This document shows, one piece after another, positions 24,101 through 31,676 of a stretch of DNA of 64,000 nucleotides; positions within the stretch are counted from its first letter, which is position 1; each line of letters starts with the position of its first letter. The translations under genes were made by a program, and so were the position numbers. The notes below the pieces were generated by a model. That model saw only the letters and a program-made list of their open reading frames with translations. It was not told the origin of the DNA and did no database searches. Source of the DNA: a bacterium 210917-SL.2.15 (GTDB taxonomy: Bacteria > Bacillota > Clostridia > Oscillospirales > Oscillospiraceae). Location of the stretch: positions 62,001 to 126,000 of the forward strand of contig JAJCJC010000003.1 of NCBI GenBank assembly GCA_020555605.1, written 5' to 3'.

Positions 24101-24494
24101 TGTTCACCCCTGCGTCGGACAGTTCTCCGCCCAATTCGTTCAGCCGCGCTTCCTGTTGCTCGATTCTCGATGTGGTCGCCGCGATCTGCCGTTCGTTCTG
24201 CGCCATCTTTGCCCGCAGTTCTTCCGTTGGCTCTCCGGTTTCGCTGATTTCCCGTTGCAGTCGTTCATGCTCTGCGGTCAGCCGTTCCAGCTTTTGACGG
24301 TTCGATTCAAGGGCGGCTTCCTGCTTTTTGTAAGCGTCGATCTTTCCGGTGATAGAATTTAGCTTTTGCAGGCTGTTTTGCATTTGCCGCGTGGTATTCA
24401 GCGCGCTACTGAATGCCGCATTGAAGTTTCCGCCCAATGCGGCGGTCAGTTTGAAGAGAAGTTCATATTCCTTTCTTCCTGCCAAATTCTTCAC
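21177..24494 (-). CDS. Tail tape measure protein
   Basis: The 1105-aa product has an N-terminal coiled coil (about 30-200), the tape-measure core (about 190-560; EYMAMAGWKTDQMLGGLPGI, AMMGATFQKVAPVAGALGYS), long hydrophobic helices (about 560-900) and a C-terminal region with GTKNTPDTFIAGEAGAELV. The start is a GTG at 24494 overlapping the preceding stop (GTGA). Tail length follows gene length; 1105 aa predicts a tail of roughly 160 nm by the usual ratio of about 0.15 nm per residue (inference). Confidence 0.93.
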   Translation of the reverse strand: MKNLAGRKEYELLFKLTAALGGNFNAAFSSALNTTRQMQNSLQKLNSITGKIDAYKKQEAALESNRQKLERLTAEHERLQREISETGEPTEELRAKMAQNERQIAATTSRIEQQEARLNELGGELSDAGVNTSRLTEENERLSKSYERVKKSQEELAKVNAALEQNNAAISKTKTQLAGTVGTLAALGTAIYAGPVRKAAEFEAQMSTVEAISGATADEMKRLSDEAKRMGATTQFTAVEAGKALEYMAMAGWKTDQMLGGLPGIMNLAAASGEDLGQVSDIVTDALTAFNMTADQAGRFADVLAQASSNSNTNVAMMGATFQKVAPVAGALGYSVEDVSLAIGLMANASIKSEVAGTSLKTALANMAKPTKQMKEYMDKYGISLTNADGSMKSFREVVDNLRSSLGGLSETEQVAAATAIFGKESFAGMLAIVNASEADFQKLSDSVNNSAGAAERMAQIKLDNFQGKVTLLQSAVEGLQIALGDALLPTFTEGAEKAAELISKLTEFINANPELVRTITKVVTGLLAFKAAGLVAKLAFLDLKGGVLTIQKVMALFKGKFALAGVEAVGFASKVKGVAKSVTGYFGGIGSAAGGVGRAFGQMFAGTKIGNLFSGIGGAVGGVFTRIFSGVGGVATRAFTGVAGTITGILGRAGAAVAAGPLGKIGSVVAKGFGKLSTLFGPLQKLGGAILGPFSGILGKVLPVVGVITLIISAVQILRDNLDKVREVIRNVFGDAGVEVFDKIVSAISNIGSTIQSIFTDGNLGGARDFLINLFGEEATGVIDGAITVLQTVWNILSGFIEFVNTYVRPIVEQIFTFIVQTVLPQIAQAFADWAPTIASILQGLATVVSTIATAIMSVIQFLMPTIQNIISVALTTIQGVVSGALTAIKGIVDVFAGIFTGDWSRVWEGVKGIFSGVWNSLKSIASGVLNGIIGLINGVISGLNKLKIPDWVPGIGGKGINIPLIPTFAKGTKNTPDTFIAGEAGAELVTNARNRTVFNAAETGAIFRNLANTVNTIRAGVGVPALQLAYAGAEAPSVSAPSIASGARQASIVIHSAPVFHVGSEAQAEDIEELLRRHDEELLDEIEERKRQQEDDERRRNYD

Positions 24495-24653
24495 CTCGCT
24501 TTCTGGTTCTTCTGCTCCGCTGTGGCGGCGTTGATGTCCTCAATCCATGCCGTGATCTCCGTCACGGTCATGTCAAGCCAGAATGGAACGGGCGTAAAGG
24601 TTGCCTGTGCCAGTTTGAAGCATTCCCGCCGCCACCAGCGGGCCGGGCTTCTT
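24491..24653 (-). CDS. Tail assembly chaperone C-terminal part, reached by -1 frameshift (gpE-like)
   Basis: Reading in the -1 frame from the end of the upstream gene gives LRSPARWWRRECFKLAQ, then TPVPFWLDMTVTEITAWIED and a stop that overlaps the tape measure start. This resembles P2 gpE. The shift site would be near GGCTTTTAAG, where the upstream stop TAA lies. The heptamer is not a classical slippery sequence, so a separate start at an internal ATG (24571) is possible. Confidence 0.55.
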
Positions 24654-25062
24654 AAAAGCCCGTGTCGATTAAAAAACTTCTGGCCGCGTTGGTGATCTTG
24701 TTGAAATCTTTCAGGGGCATTGCTTCCAGCACGTCGCTTCCGATGCCCGCGGCCTTTGCCGCCATCTTCCCTTGAAAACTCCGGGAAATTTCCGGTGCAA
24801 GGGCGTATTCGTTGTTCATCTGCATTTCGGTTTCAATGGAAACCATGTCGCGCCCGGAAAGCCGCTCGAAATTGAACGTCAGTTCGGTGTAGGTCTTTCC
24901 CTCATACTCGAAAGGCTTCTTGAACACGTGCGTATAAACGCCCGTGTTGCCCTCTGCGGGCTTCTCTGCGGCTTCCTGTGCTGGTTCATGGGTGACGGCT
25001 TCCGCCGCGCCTGCGGGCCGCTCTGCGCCCTCTGTGGTGGTTTTTTTCTCGGTGTCGTTCAT
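24652..25062 (-). CDS. Tail assembly chaperone (first frame)
   Basis: The 136-aa product has a Glu/Ala-rich N-terminal linker (about 1-40) and a chaperone domain (VYTHVFKKPFEYEGKTYTEL, then MPLKDFNKITNAARSFLI). GGAGG precedes the ATG at 25062. Its place between tube and tape measure is the canonical chaperone position, and the protein is not expected in mature virions. Confidence 0.8.
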   Translation of the reverse strand: MNDTEKKTTTEGAERPAGAAEAVTHEPAQEAAEKPAEGNTGVYTHVFKKPFEYEGKTYTELTFNFERLSGRDMVSIETEMQMNNEYALAPEISRSFQGKMAAKAAGIGSDVLEAMPLKDFNKITNAARSFLIDTGF

Positions 25063-25118
25063 GGTCAATTCCTCCATTCAGATTTTCATAGGTTCAAATA
25101 CAGAAAAAGGGCAAAGGA

Positions 25119-25150
25119 AAGCCCAGCGGGGGGGAGAACCCCCGCCGGGC
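25119..25150 (-). terminator. Partial terminator after the tail tube gene
   Basis: AAGCCC and GGGCTT close a GC-rich stem, and the minus-strand exit is T-rich (CTTTCCTTTGCCC). This would keep sheath and tube transcripts in excess over downstream tail genes. Confidence 0.6.
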
Positions 25151-25669
25151 TTATGCCTTGCCAAGTGCCTTTCTAACGTCGGCCAGATAGTCGGTTCCGT
25201 TGATGTAGTAAATGAAATTGATAATATCAATTTCGAGGACCTTTTTCCCGTCGATGTAGGTTGCGAAATAGGTTGCCGCATACTCCCCGGACGCTTCCGC
25301 GGAGGCGGCGGGGGCCAGCTTTCCGGGCGCAAACTTCGTCGGCGTTACCATCAGCACGTGTTTTACCGCCTGTTGAATGAACTTGCCCGCGCTGTTGTCC
25401 CAATACTGTTGTGCCGCGCGCAAGTCAAGCTGGTGGTTGCGCGGCTCTGCCAGTTTGATTGCGTCGGCGGTCACAGAACGGAAATTCAGGGTCAGCGTCA
25501 TTGCCTCGATATGCCCGACGAACGCGCCGTTGAACGCGCCCGCGATTCCCGCGCCCTTGACTTCCTCCGTGATCTGCGAGATTTCAGGAAGCGTAGCTTC
25601 CGCCATTCCGTAAAACTCCGTCGCGTCCTCATACACGGCAAAGTTGGTTGTGCCGTTGTCAACTTTCAT
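25151..25669 (-). CDS. Major tail tube protein (FII family)
   Basis: The 172-aa product matches P2 FII-type tubes: YEDATEFYGMAEATLPEISQ, AFVGHIEAMTLTLNFRSV, and near the end VLEIDIINFIYYINGTDYL. It follows the sheath gene with a GGAGG site. Confidence 0.9.
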   Translation of the reverse strand: MKVDNGTTNFAVYEDATEFYGMAEATLPEISQITEEVKGAGIAGAFNGAFVGHIEAMTLTLNFRSVTADAIKLAEPRNHQLDLRAAQQYWDNSAGKFIQQAVKHVLMVTPTKFAPGKLAPAASAEASGEYAATYFATYIDGKKVLEIDIINFIYYINGTDYLADVRKALGKA

Positions 25670-25684
25670 GCTGTCTTTCCCTCC

Positions 25685-27115
25685 TTATGCCGCCAAAGCC
25701 GACGAAACATAGTCCGCGTCGTACTCCAACACGAATTCGCATTCTTTCATCGGGCTGGGCGGGGTCATGTAGATGTGGAAAACCGCTTTTCCAGCCATAA
25801 GCGCGGTTTCGCTGTTTTCCTCTTCCAGAAATTCCACGCGCCCGCCCAGCAGCTTTTCCTCGTTGACAAGGCCGTTCAGCCAGATATTAACGGAATTCAC
25901 GATGCTGTCGATCAGGCGGCGCGTCATCTTCTTGTCCAGCTTGCTCCAATAGGACAGGACAAGCGAATTCGCAACCCATCCGAACATGCGCGACACGGGA
26001 ATGAAGTAGTTCTTCACGTCCGTATCGGCGGGGAAACAGGCGGTTTCGTTGCCCCACAGCACATACCCGCCAATGAAATTTAACGCGGTTACAATGCCGT
26101 TGCTGTTCAGGTAGTTTGCTTGATTCAGGTCGAGAAGAACGGTGGTCCCGTCGGCAAGGCACGCCCGGTCGATCTGCAAAGACTTGTTGGAGGGGCTTTC
26201 CGCCGGGCAACCGCCGTTGTCCGAATCGGTCGCCGTCATCCGCGCCGCGGTGTGGACCGACGCATGAAACACGTAATCGCCCAGCCCGAACAGGGGCCAG
26301 CAAAGGATTTCCGCCTTGTCGTTGATGTTCTGCGTTTTCTTCCACGCGGGCGCGTCTGCGTAATGCGTGACTTCCGTTGTGTCAATGTCAATCAGGGCTT
26401 TTGCGCCGTGGAAAACGCCGTTGATGGTTTCCGCCTTTGCCCGCATTGCCGCCGCGACGGTGGATTTGTGGGACCATCCCGGCGCAAGAATCATGTCGCA
26501 CACGATTCCGTATTTCGGGAAAACCTTGTCAATCAGTTCCAACCCGGAATACTTCTTTGTGCTTACCTCAAAACCGCCGATAATGTCTTTCTCCGCGATT
26601 TTGGAGGGGTCCACCGCGTCAAACGCAATGGTTAGTTCTCCCGTCCGCTCTGGAATGCTCCCGCCCTCGATCACTTCAAGAATTAGATTTTCGCCCTCGT
26701 AGAACAGGTCGAAATCCTCGCCTGCGGTATAGTCAGTGACTTTCACCGTGTCTTTCAGGGCTTCCAGCGGCAAAAGAACCTTTCCGTCCGTGACGGTGTA
26801 ATTCTGCTCCGAAACGCTCTTCTTGTGCTTTGCGGGGTCCAGAATGTTCACGAATACGACAGGCGATACGCCGTACAGTTTGAACTGTGCATAGATCGCT
26901 TCGCAAATCGGATAGTTTTCCCAGTTGTCACTGTACCCCATAGCGGCCACGGCCTCCGCGTAACTCTGGCACATGATCGGGTCGTTCACGCTTCCGCCGA
27001 CGGTGTGCGCCGGGGCCGCGCCTACGACGAACGCAATCCCGGAATCTGCCGTAACAGGGGTCGAAACCGACGTGTCAACCTGCCGCGTCGAAACCCCGTG
27101 GAAATACTCTGCCAT
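25685..27115 (-). CDS. Tail sheath protein (FI family)
   Basis: The 476-aa product is a contractile sheath. Motifs include MAEYFHGVSTRQVDTSVS at the start, PICEAIYAQFKLYGVSPVVF, ILAPGWSHKSTVAAAMRAKA, and a C-terminal segment SRMFGWVANSLVLSYW with RRLIDSIVNSVNIWLNGL. Its presence shows a contractile-tail phage. Confidence 0.93.
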   Translation of the reverse strand: MAEYFHGVSTRQVDTSVSTPVTADSGIAFVVGAAPAHTVGGSVNDPIMCQSYAEAVAAMGYSDNWENYPICEAIYAQFKLYGVSPVVFVNILDPAKHKKSVSEQNYTVTDGKVLLPLEALKDTVKVTDYTAGEDFDLFYEGENLILEVIEGGSIPERTGELTIAFDAVDPSKIAEKDIIGGFEVSTKKYSGLELIDKVFPKYGIVCDMILAPGWSHKSTVAAAMRAKAETINGVFHGAKALIDIDTTEVTHYADAPAWKKTQNINDKAEILCWPLFGLGDYVFHASVHTAARMTATDSDNGGCPAESPSNKSLQIDRACLADGTTVLLDLNQANYLNSNGIVTALNFIGGYVLWGNETACFPADTDVKNYFIPVSRMFGWVANSLVLSYWSKLDKKMTRRLIDSIVNSVNIWLNGLVNEEKLLGGRVEFLEEENSETALMAGKAVFHIYMTPPSPMKECEFVLEYDADYVSSALAA

Positions 27116-27118
27116 TTG

Positions 27119-27667
27119 TTATACCTCCTTGTTTCCCCGCATTGTCGAAACAATGTCGTTGTAATACTTGTGCGCAAGGTTTCCGGGCGTTTTCACCTTG
27201 ACGTGAAACGCGGAAAGCCGCTCAACGGGGACGATCATCCGCGCTACAAGGGGATAGTCCGCGATCACGTCCGCAAGGTACGCTTTCACGTCCTCGAACG
27301 TCCCGTTGAACACGGCGTTTTCTTTCAGTCTCCCGTGGGGGAGGGACGGCCCGGCATAGACGAACAGGTTGTACCCCTCCGGGGCTTCCTGCGCGTCCTC
27401 TGCGGGCGTTTCCTGCCCGGCGGTGTCCTCGGCCCCCTCTCTGTCCCCGGCCTGTCCTGCGCCGCCCTGTGCGGCTTGTTGGCCGTCTGCGTCGGTTCCC
27501 TCCGGGCCGGTGTTCAGTTCCGCCCCGTCGGGCGCGCGGCTGTTTGCGCCGTCCAGCGCGGCAAGAATTGCCGTTTTTGTCATGCCGTCGTCGGCCTGCA
27601 CGCCGTTTGCGGCGGCGATTTCCAGCAATTCCGCTTTCGTCATGCTGGGTTTATAGTTCATTGCCAT
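27119..27667 (-). CDS. Head-tail region protein with SAP-like N-terminus
   Basis: The 182-aa product starts with a short helix-extended-helix motif (MTKAELLEIAAANGVQADDG, about 9-35). A Gly/Ala/Glu-rich linker follows (about 40-90), then a C-terminal domain (LFVYAGPSLPHGRLKENAVF). Such proteins sit just before the sheath in Clostridia contractile phages. The role is not established. Confidence 0.6.
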   Translation of the reverse strand: MAMNYKPSMTKAELLEIAAANGVQADDGMTKTAILAALDGANSRAPDGAELNTGPEGTDADGQQAAQGGAGQAGDREGAEDTAGQETPAEDAQEAPEGYNLFVYAGPSLPHGRLKENAVFNGTFEDVKAYLADVIADYPLVARMIVPVERLSAFHVKVKTPGNLAHKYYNDIVSTMRGNKEV

Positions 27668-28149
27668 ACTTTTTGAACCTCACTTTCTACAACGGGCATT
27701 TCCCATTCCGTCATCATTTCCCCCAAATAGTAGGGGGCTGTCGTTCCGTCCGGGTACACAATCATTTCAAGGGGCGGTTTCAGCATGTACCGCTCTCCAA
27801 TCACGCCGTCTTTCAACAGGGCAACACGAATTCGGGTCAGCAGGTTCAGAACGCATGTTGCGCCCTCGCTTTCGTCCTCCGAATACGTCGCGGCGACGAT
27901 TCGCACCGTACAGACGCTTTCCGGTTCCTCTCCCGGCTCCTGTGTGTCTGTGCTTTTGATGTACTGCAACAGCAGATAGGGGACGCGCTCGGTCTGCGCC
28001 TTTTTGGTCGGCAACCGCATTTTGTAAATTTCCGCGGGCCGCTCTTTCGGCTCTCCGCTCCGGCGGTCTACGCGGACAGGCAAAAGCATGTCCTTTGTTT
28101 CGCGCCGCACGAACTCTTCCAGCACGTCCAAAAGGTCTAAAGGTGTCAT
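27658..28149 (-). CDS. Putative tail completion protein
   Basis: The 163-aa product (MTPLDLLDVLEEFVRRETKD; TCVLNLLTRIRVALLKDGVI) lies between a gpZ-like protein and the sheath gene. That position and size fit a head-tail connector or tail terminator. Assignment is mainly positional. Confidence 0.6.
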   Translation of the reverse strand: MTPLDLLDVLEEFVRRETKDMLLPVRVDRRSGEPKERPAEIYKMRLPTKKAQTERVPYLLLQYIKSTDTQEPGEEPESVCTVRIVAATYSEDESEGATCVLNLLTRIRVALLKDGVIGERYMLKPPLEMIVYPDGTTAPYYLGEMMTEWEMPVVESEVQKVWQ

Positions 28150-28152
28150 GTC

Positions 28153-28719
28153 TTATCCTCCGTAGCCGTTCAGAATCCGGGTGATTTCATGTTCAATCCG
28201 CTTGTTTATGACTTCCTGCGCCTTTTCCTCCACCTGCTCCACAACCACGCTGTTCGCCGCCATCTGTGCGGCGGATGGTCCCATGAACTCGGTGATCGGA
28301 AGTCTGCCTGTTCCGTCCCGCTCGAACATGCCCGTATGACCGCTTTTCATTTTTGCGATAAATGCGTGTGCAAACGGGGTTCGCCCGCTCTCCGCCAGCA
28401 CCGCCGCCGAAACGGTCGCGCGCTGGACGGGGAGGGTCGGGGAGACATTGAAGCGGTAAAGGGGGATTTTGTACCCGGCAAACGATACCATTCCCACAAC
28501 CCCGCCGTCCGCTTTCTGCGTCCGCACTTTGATTGTGGTGTCTGCCCGGACATTCTGCCGGGTGATTGCGTAAACGCTCGTGATGCCCTTTAGGGCCTCT
28601 GTTCTCACGGTGTTGTTGGCCCGGCGAATGACGCTTGCCATTGCCTTTTCCGCGCCTTTTGGAACGCCGGAAAGAATCAGGTTCACCCGCTCGATCTGGT
28701 CGGCTGTAATCTGAATCAT
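28153..28719 (-). CDS. Minor tail protein Z-like
   Basis: The 188-aa product resembles the lambda GpZ family (KAMASVIRRANNTVRTEALK, QRATVSAAVLAESGRTPFAH, HAFIAKMKSGHTGMFERDG). The ATG at 28719 follows GGAGG by about 10 nt and overlaps the preceding stop. It acts in tail completion. Confidence 0.75.
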   Translation of the reverse strand: MIQITADQIERVNLILSGVPKGAEKAMASVIRRANNTVRTEALKGITSVYAITRQNVRADTTIKVRTQKADGGVVGMVSFAGYKIPLYRFNVSPTLPVQRATVSAAVLAESGRTPFAHAFIAKMKSGHTGMFERDGTGRLPITEFMGPSAAQMAANSVVVEQVEEKAQEVINKRIEHEITRILNGYGG

Positions 28720-29051
28720 TCGGTCAACGCCTCCATGTAAAGCACGATTTCCCCTGCTTCCGGGTGAACCTTTGTGATTCGGTACAGGCAATCCCCGATT
28801 TCCACGTTCAGGTCCTTTTGCGGGATGGTTTTCAACAGGGACAGCGGAACATACATGACAAGATCGACAAGAATCAAACCGTCCACGTGGTCCGTGGACG
28901 GCTTCTTCCGGTCCTGCGCCCCGCCGTCGTCGATGATGACCGGGCCTTTGTAGCGGATTCCGTCAATCCAGAATTCCACAACGTCGGCGTGTTCCCGGCT
29001 GTTGTGGAATACGGCGGTCAAATCCCGCTCCACCTGATCTTTGAAATTCAT
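28716..29051 (-). CDS. Head-tail joining protein (FII-like)
   Basis: The 111-aa product (NFKDQVERDLTAVFHNSREH; then CLYRITKVHPEAGEIVLYME) has the size and position of lambda FII/Gifsy-type connector proteins directly after the capsid. It is likely a connector that completes the head. Confidence 0.7.
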   Translation of the reverse strand: MNFKDQVERDLTAVFHNSREHADVVEFWIDGIRYKGPVIIDDGGAQDRKKPSTDHVDGLILVDLVMYVPLSLLKTIPQKDLNVEIGDCLYRITKVHPEAGEIVLYMEALTE

Positions 29052-29053
29052 GG

Positions 29054-30109
29054 TTAAAGTACCTGCGCCACGTACCAGCTATTGACCTCATGGGGGACGG
29101 TCAGCGGCTTGCTGTTGATTTGCAGGAAGCGGCGGTCCGGGCGGCGTTCAATCCATGTCTGCGGCACCTTGTCGCCCTCCACGGTGACAAATCCCTTGCC
29201 CTCTTCGGGAATCATAGTGATTGCGCCGTAGTAGATGGAGTAATCCGCCTCCGTATAAAGCAAAGCAATGTGCTTGTCCGGTACAATGGGCTTGTTTTCC
29301 GGTTCGCCCGGCTCCGTCCAGTCGTCCAGATACCATTCGTTGTACTGATAGAAGTCAAGCCCCAACTTGTGATACGTGCCGATGTAAGTTGCTCCGTTCG
29401 GAAGTTGCCGGGGCTTGATGACCGCAAGATCATAGGCTTTCACGTCCAGCACTTCTTTAACCTTTGCGTGGTTAATGAACGCTGTTGCAACATCTTTCGC
29501 CATGACGCAGACGTTGCAGTTCACGAAACCTTCCCGCTGTACGATTTCGTGCCACCGCTCAATGTCTGCCAGCGGGTCGCTCTGCGCGTTGTCCCACTTC
29601 TTTTCGGCGGACACGATGGTTTCTTTGTTGGTGAAGTCAAAGTCGATGACTTCATTCACACCCTCGCCAACAATCGGAATCTGCCCCGTAAAGATCGCTG
29701 TCGCCGCCATCCACTCTTCCCGGCGCACGATCATTTCGTTCAGTTCCCGCAAATCCTCCGCCAGCTTTTCCACGGCGCGTTCCGCGGGCTTTCTGCCGCT
29801 GTAAGGGTCCTCGCCCGCGGCCCGCTCCAACAGGTCGTCAACGGTGGTAATCTTGTTCGGGGCCAGCAGAACGGGGGTGTAACTCTTCGTCTGATAGCCC
29901 GTGTTCAGGATGGTTTTCCCGCCTACTTTCGGATGAACAAAGGGCGCAAGGGCGCGGGACCCCTTTTTGAAGTCCACGTCAACGCTCTTCGTGTTGAACG
30001 TCCGGCGGTTCTTGAAAAAAGTATCGCGGAAGAACGTATGCACCGGAGGCATACGCCGAACCAGCTTCCCCAGCGTGCGGGGAGTATAGATGGTAGTTTC
30101 GATTCCCAT
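29054..30109 (-). CDS. Major capsid protein E
   Basis: The 351-aa product matches the lambda gpE capsid family: YTPRTLGKLVRRMPPVHTFF, LERAAGEDPYSGRKPAERAV, and LNEMIVRREEWMAATAIFTG. It follows the decoration protein gene, as in lambda, with an AGGAG site. Confidence 0.92.
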   Translation of the reverse strand: MGIETTIYTPRTLGKLVRRMPPVHTFFRDTFFKNRRTFNTKSVDVDFKKGSRALAPFVHPKVGGKTILNTGYQTKSYTPVLLAPNKITTVDDLLERAAGEDPYSGRKPAERAVEKLAEDLRELNEMIVRREEWMAATAIFTGQIPIVGEGVNEVIDFDFTNKETIVSAEKKWDNAQSDPLADIERWHEIVQREGFVNCNVCVMAKDVATAFINHAKVKEVLDVKAYDLAVIKPRQLPNGATYIGTYHKLGLDFYQYNEWYLDDWTEPGEPENKPIVPDKHIALLYTEADYSIYYGAITMIPEEGKGFVTVEGDKVPQTWIERRPDRRFLQINSKPLTVPHEVNSWYVAQVL

Positions 30110-30124
30110 TTTGTTTCCTCTCCT

Positions 30125-30508
30125 TTACTTCAAAAAGATTCCGATATTTCGGAATGCGGTTGTCAGGGTTTCCACGGTCACACTGTCCGGGAGATTGATT
30201 GCGTCCGCGAAAAATTCGCCCGTCAGGTAAACAACGACATCTTCTCCGGCTCCCGCGTCGCCCGCCGCAATGCCGTAGATTCCCGCCGTGGTGTTCTCGT
30301 ACTCTGTTTTTGCCGGGGTAGTGCTTCCGCTGTCAGCCGCGCTTGCGTCCACCTTGACGATGGGTTCCACCTTGCCGCCAACCAGTTTCACGGGGTCGTA
30401 TTTCTTGACGCTTTTCCCGCTCGAAACCTCGCGGACCGCTGTTGCAACGGGATAATCGCCCGCAAAAAAATTCACCGGGCTTGTCTGGTCTTTCTGAATC
30501 TCGTACAT
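30125..30508 (-). CDS. Head decoration protein D
   Basis: The 127-aa product is a lambda gpD-type stabiliser (GDYPVATAVREVSSGKSVKK; AGIYGIAAGDAGAGEDVVVY). It lies between the protease and capsid genes, with AAGGAGG before its ATG. Confidence 0.85.
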   Translation of the reverse strand: MYEIQKDQTSPVNFFAGDYPVATAVREVSSGKSVKKYDPVKLVGGKVEPIVKVDASAADSGSTTPAKTEYENTTAGIYGIAAGDAGAGEDVVVYLTGEFFADAINLPDSVTVETLTTAFRNIGIFLK

Positions 30509-30521
30509 GCTTCTTTCCTCC

Positions 30522-31676
30522 TTACTTTACGTCGTGGAACAGCTTGTCAATGGCCGCGTCCACTTCGTCGGGGCCGTCGCCGCCCGCTCCCTCTCGCTGT
30601 CCTCCGGTCCCAACGTTGCCCGCGCCGCTCGCGTGCGCGTCGTCGTCGCGGTCCTGAATGTACTTGCCGCCCTGTTTCTTCTGCTCCGCAAGAATCGCTT
30701 TCGCAACGTCGCCCGCGGCAATGGGTGTCTTGAACTTTGCGTCCGCCACGATGGTTTCATAGCCCGCAATCGCCACGTCCTCGATGTCCTGAATGCGCTT
30801 GCGCTCCGCGTCGGTCGCCGCTTCCTCGATCTGCTTTGTCAGGTCAGGAAAAGCCGCTTTCAGGTCGGCCACGGTCTTAATGTCTTTGATTCCGTCCATG
30901 TTCTCTTCGCTCCTTTTCGGTTCATTTGTTGTTGGTTTATTTGAAAAACCGCCGTGCGCGCGGGCCGTCGTGCGGTTTAACAACGAAATCGGCATATTCG
31001 GATAACGGTTCAGGTCCAGCGAAACGCTGTTGACAACGATTTTCGCGGCGTTTTCAATGGTGGTTTCCGCGTCCTCAAACATCAGCTTGTCGCAAAATCC
31101 AGCGTCAACCGCCTGTTTTCCGTCAAACCAGCTTTCCGCCGCCATAATTGCGGCAACCTCCGCCGCGTCTTTCCCCGTTTTCAGGACATAAGCATTCACA
31201 ATAGACTGTTTGACCACTTTTAATTCCTCGGTCATCTTTGCAAGGTCCGCTTCGTTGAAGTAGCCCAGCAAGCCCAAGGACGGGTCATGCACCATGAAAA
31301 CGCCGTTCCCCGGAATCTCGATCACGTCGCCTGCCATTGCAACAATCGTCGCCGCGGACGCGGCCCACCCGTCGATTTTTACGGTGATCTTTGCCGCGTT
31401 GTCCTTTAGGCGGGTGTAAATCGCATTCGCGGCGAACACGTCGCCGCCGCCGCTGTTGATTCGCACAACGATTTCAGGGACGGCCCCCAGCGCGTCCAAT
31501 TCCTCTGTAAACTGCCGCGGGGTCACTTCGTCGCCCCACCACGTTTCGGAAGCAATGTCGCCGTATAAAATCAGTTCCGGGGCGGCGTTATCTCCCGCCG
31601 CGGCCCGGAACGTCCAGAAATGTTTATTCTTTACCTGTTTGTGCTGGGCCTGCGCCCGGCTCTGTTCCTGTGCCAT
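30522..31676 (-). CDS. ClpP-like head maturation protease fused to scaffold
   Basis: The 384-aa product has an N-terminal ClpP/S49-like protease (about 30-225) with the nucleophile in DGWAASAATIVAMAGD, a VHDP histidine motif and RINSGGGDVFAANAIY. The C-terminal part (about 255-384) is charged and helical, like a scaffold (lambda C/Nu3 arrangement). It overlaps the portal gene by 53 bp. Confidence 0.9.
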   Translation of the reverse strand: MAQEQSRAQAQHKQVKNKHFWTFRAAAGDNAAPELILYGDIASETWWGDEVTPRQFTEELDALGAVPEIVVRINSGGGDVFAANAIYTRLKDNAAKITVKIDGWAASAATIVAMAGDVIEIPGNGVFMVHDPSLGLLGYFNEADLAKMTEELKVVKQSIVNAYVLKTGKDAAEVAAIMAAESWFDGKQAVDAGFCDKLMFEDAETTIENAAKIVVNSVSLDLNRYPNMPISLLNRTTARAHGGFSNKPTTNEPKRSEENMDGIKDIKTVADLKAAFPDLTKQIEEAATDAERKRIQDIEDVAIAGYETIVADAKFKTPIAAGDVAKAILAEQKKQGGKYIQDRDDDAHASGAGNVGTGGQREGAGGDGPDEVDAAIDKLFHDVK

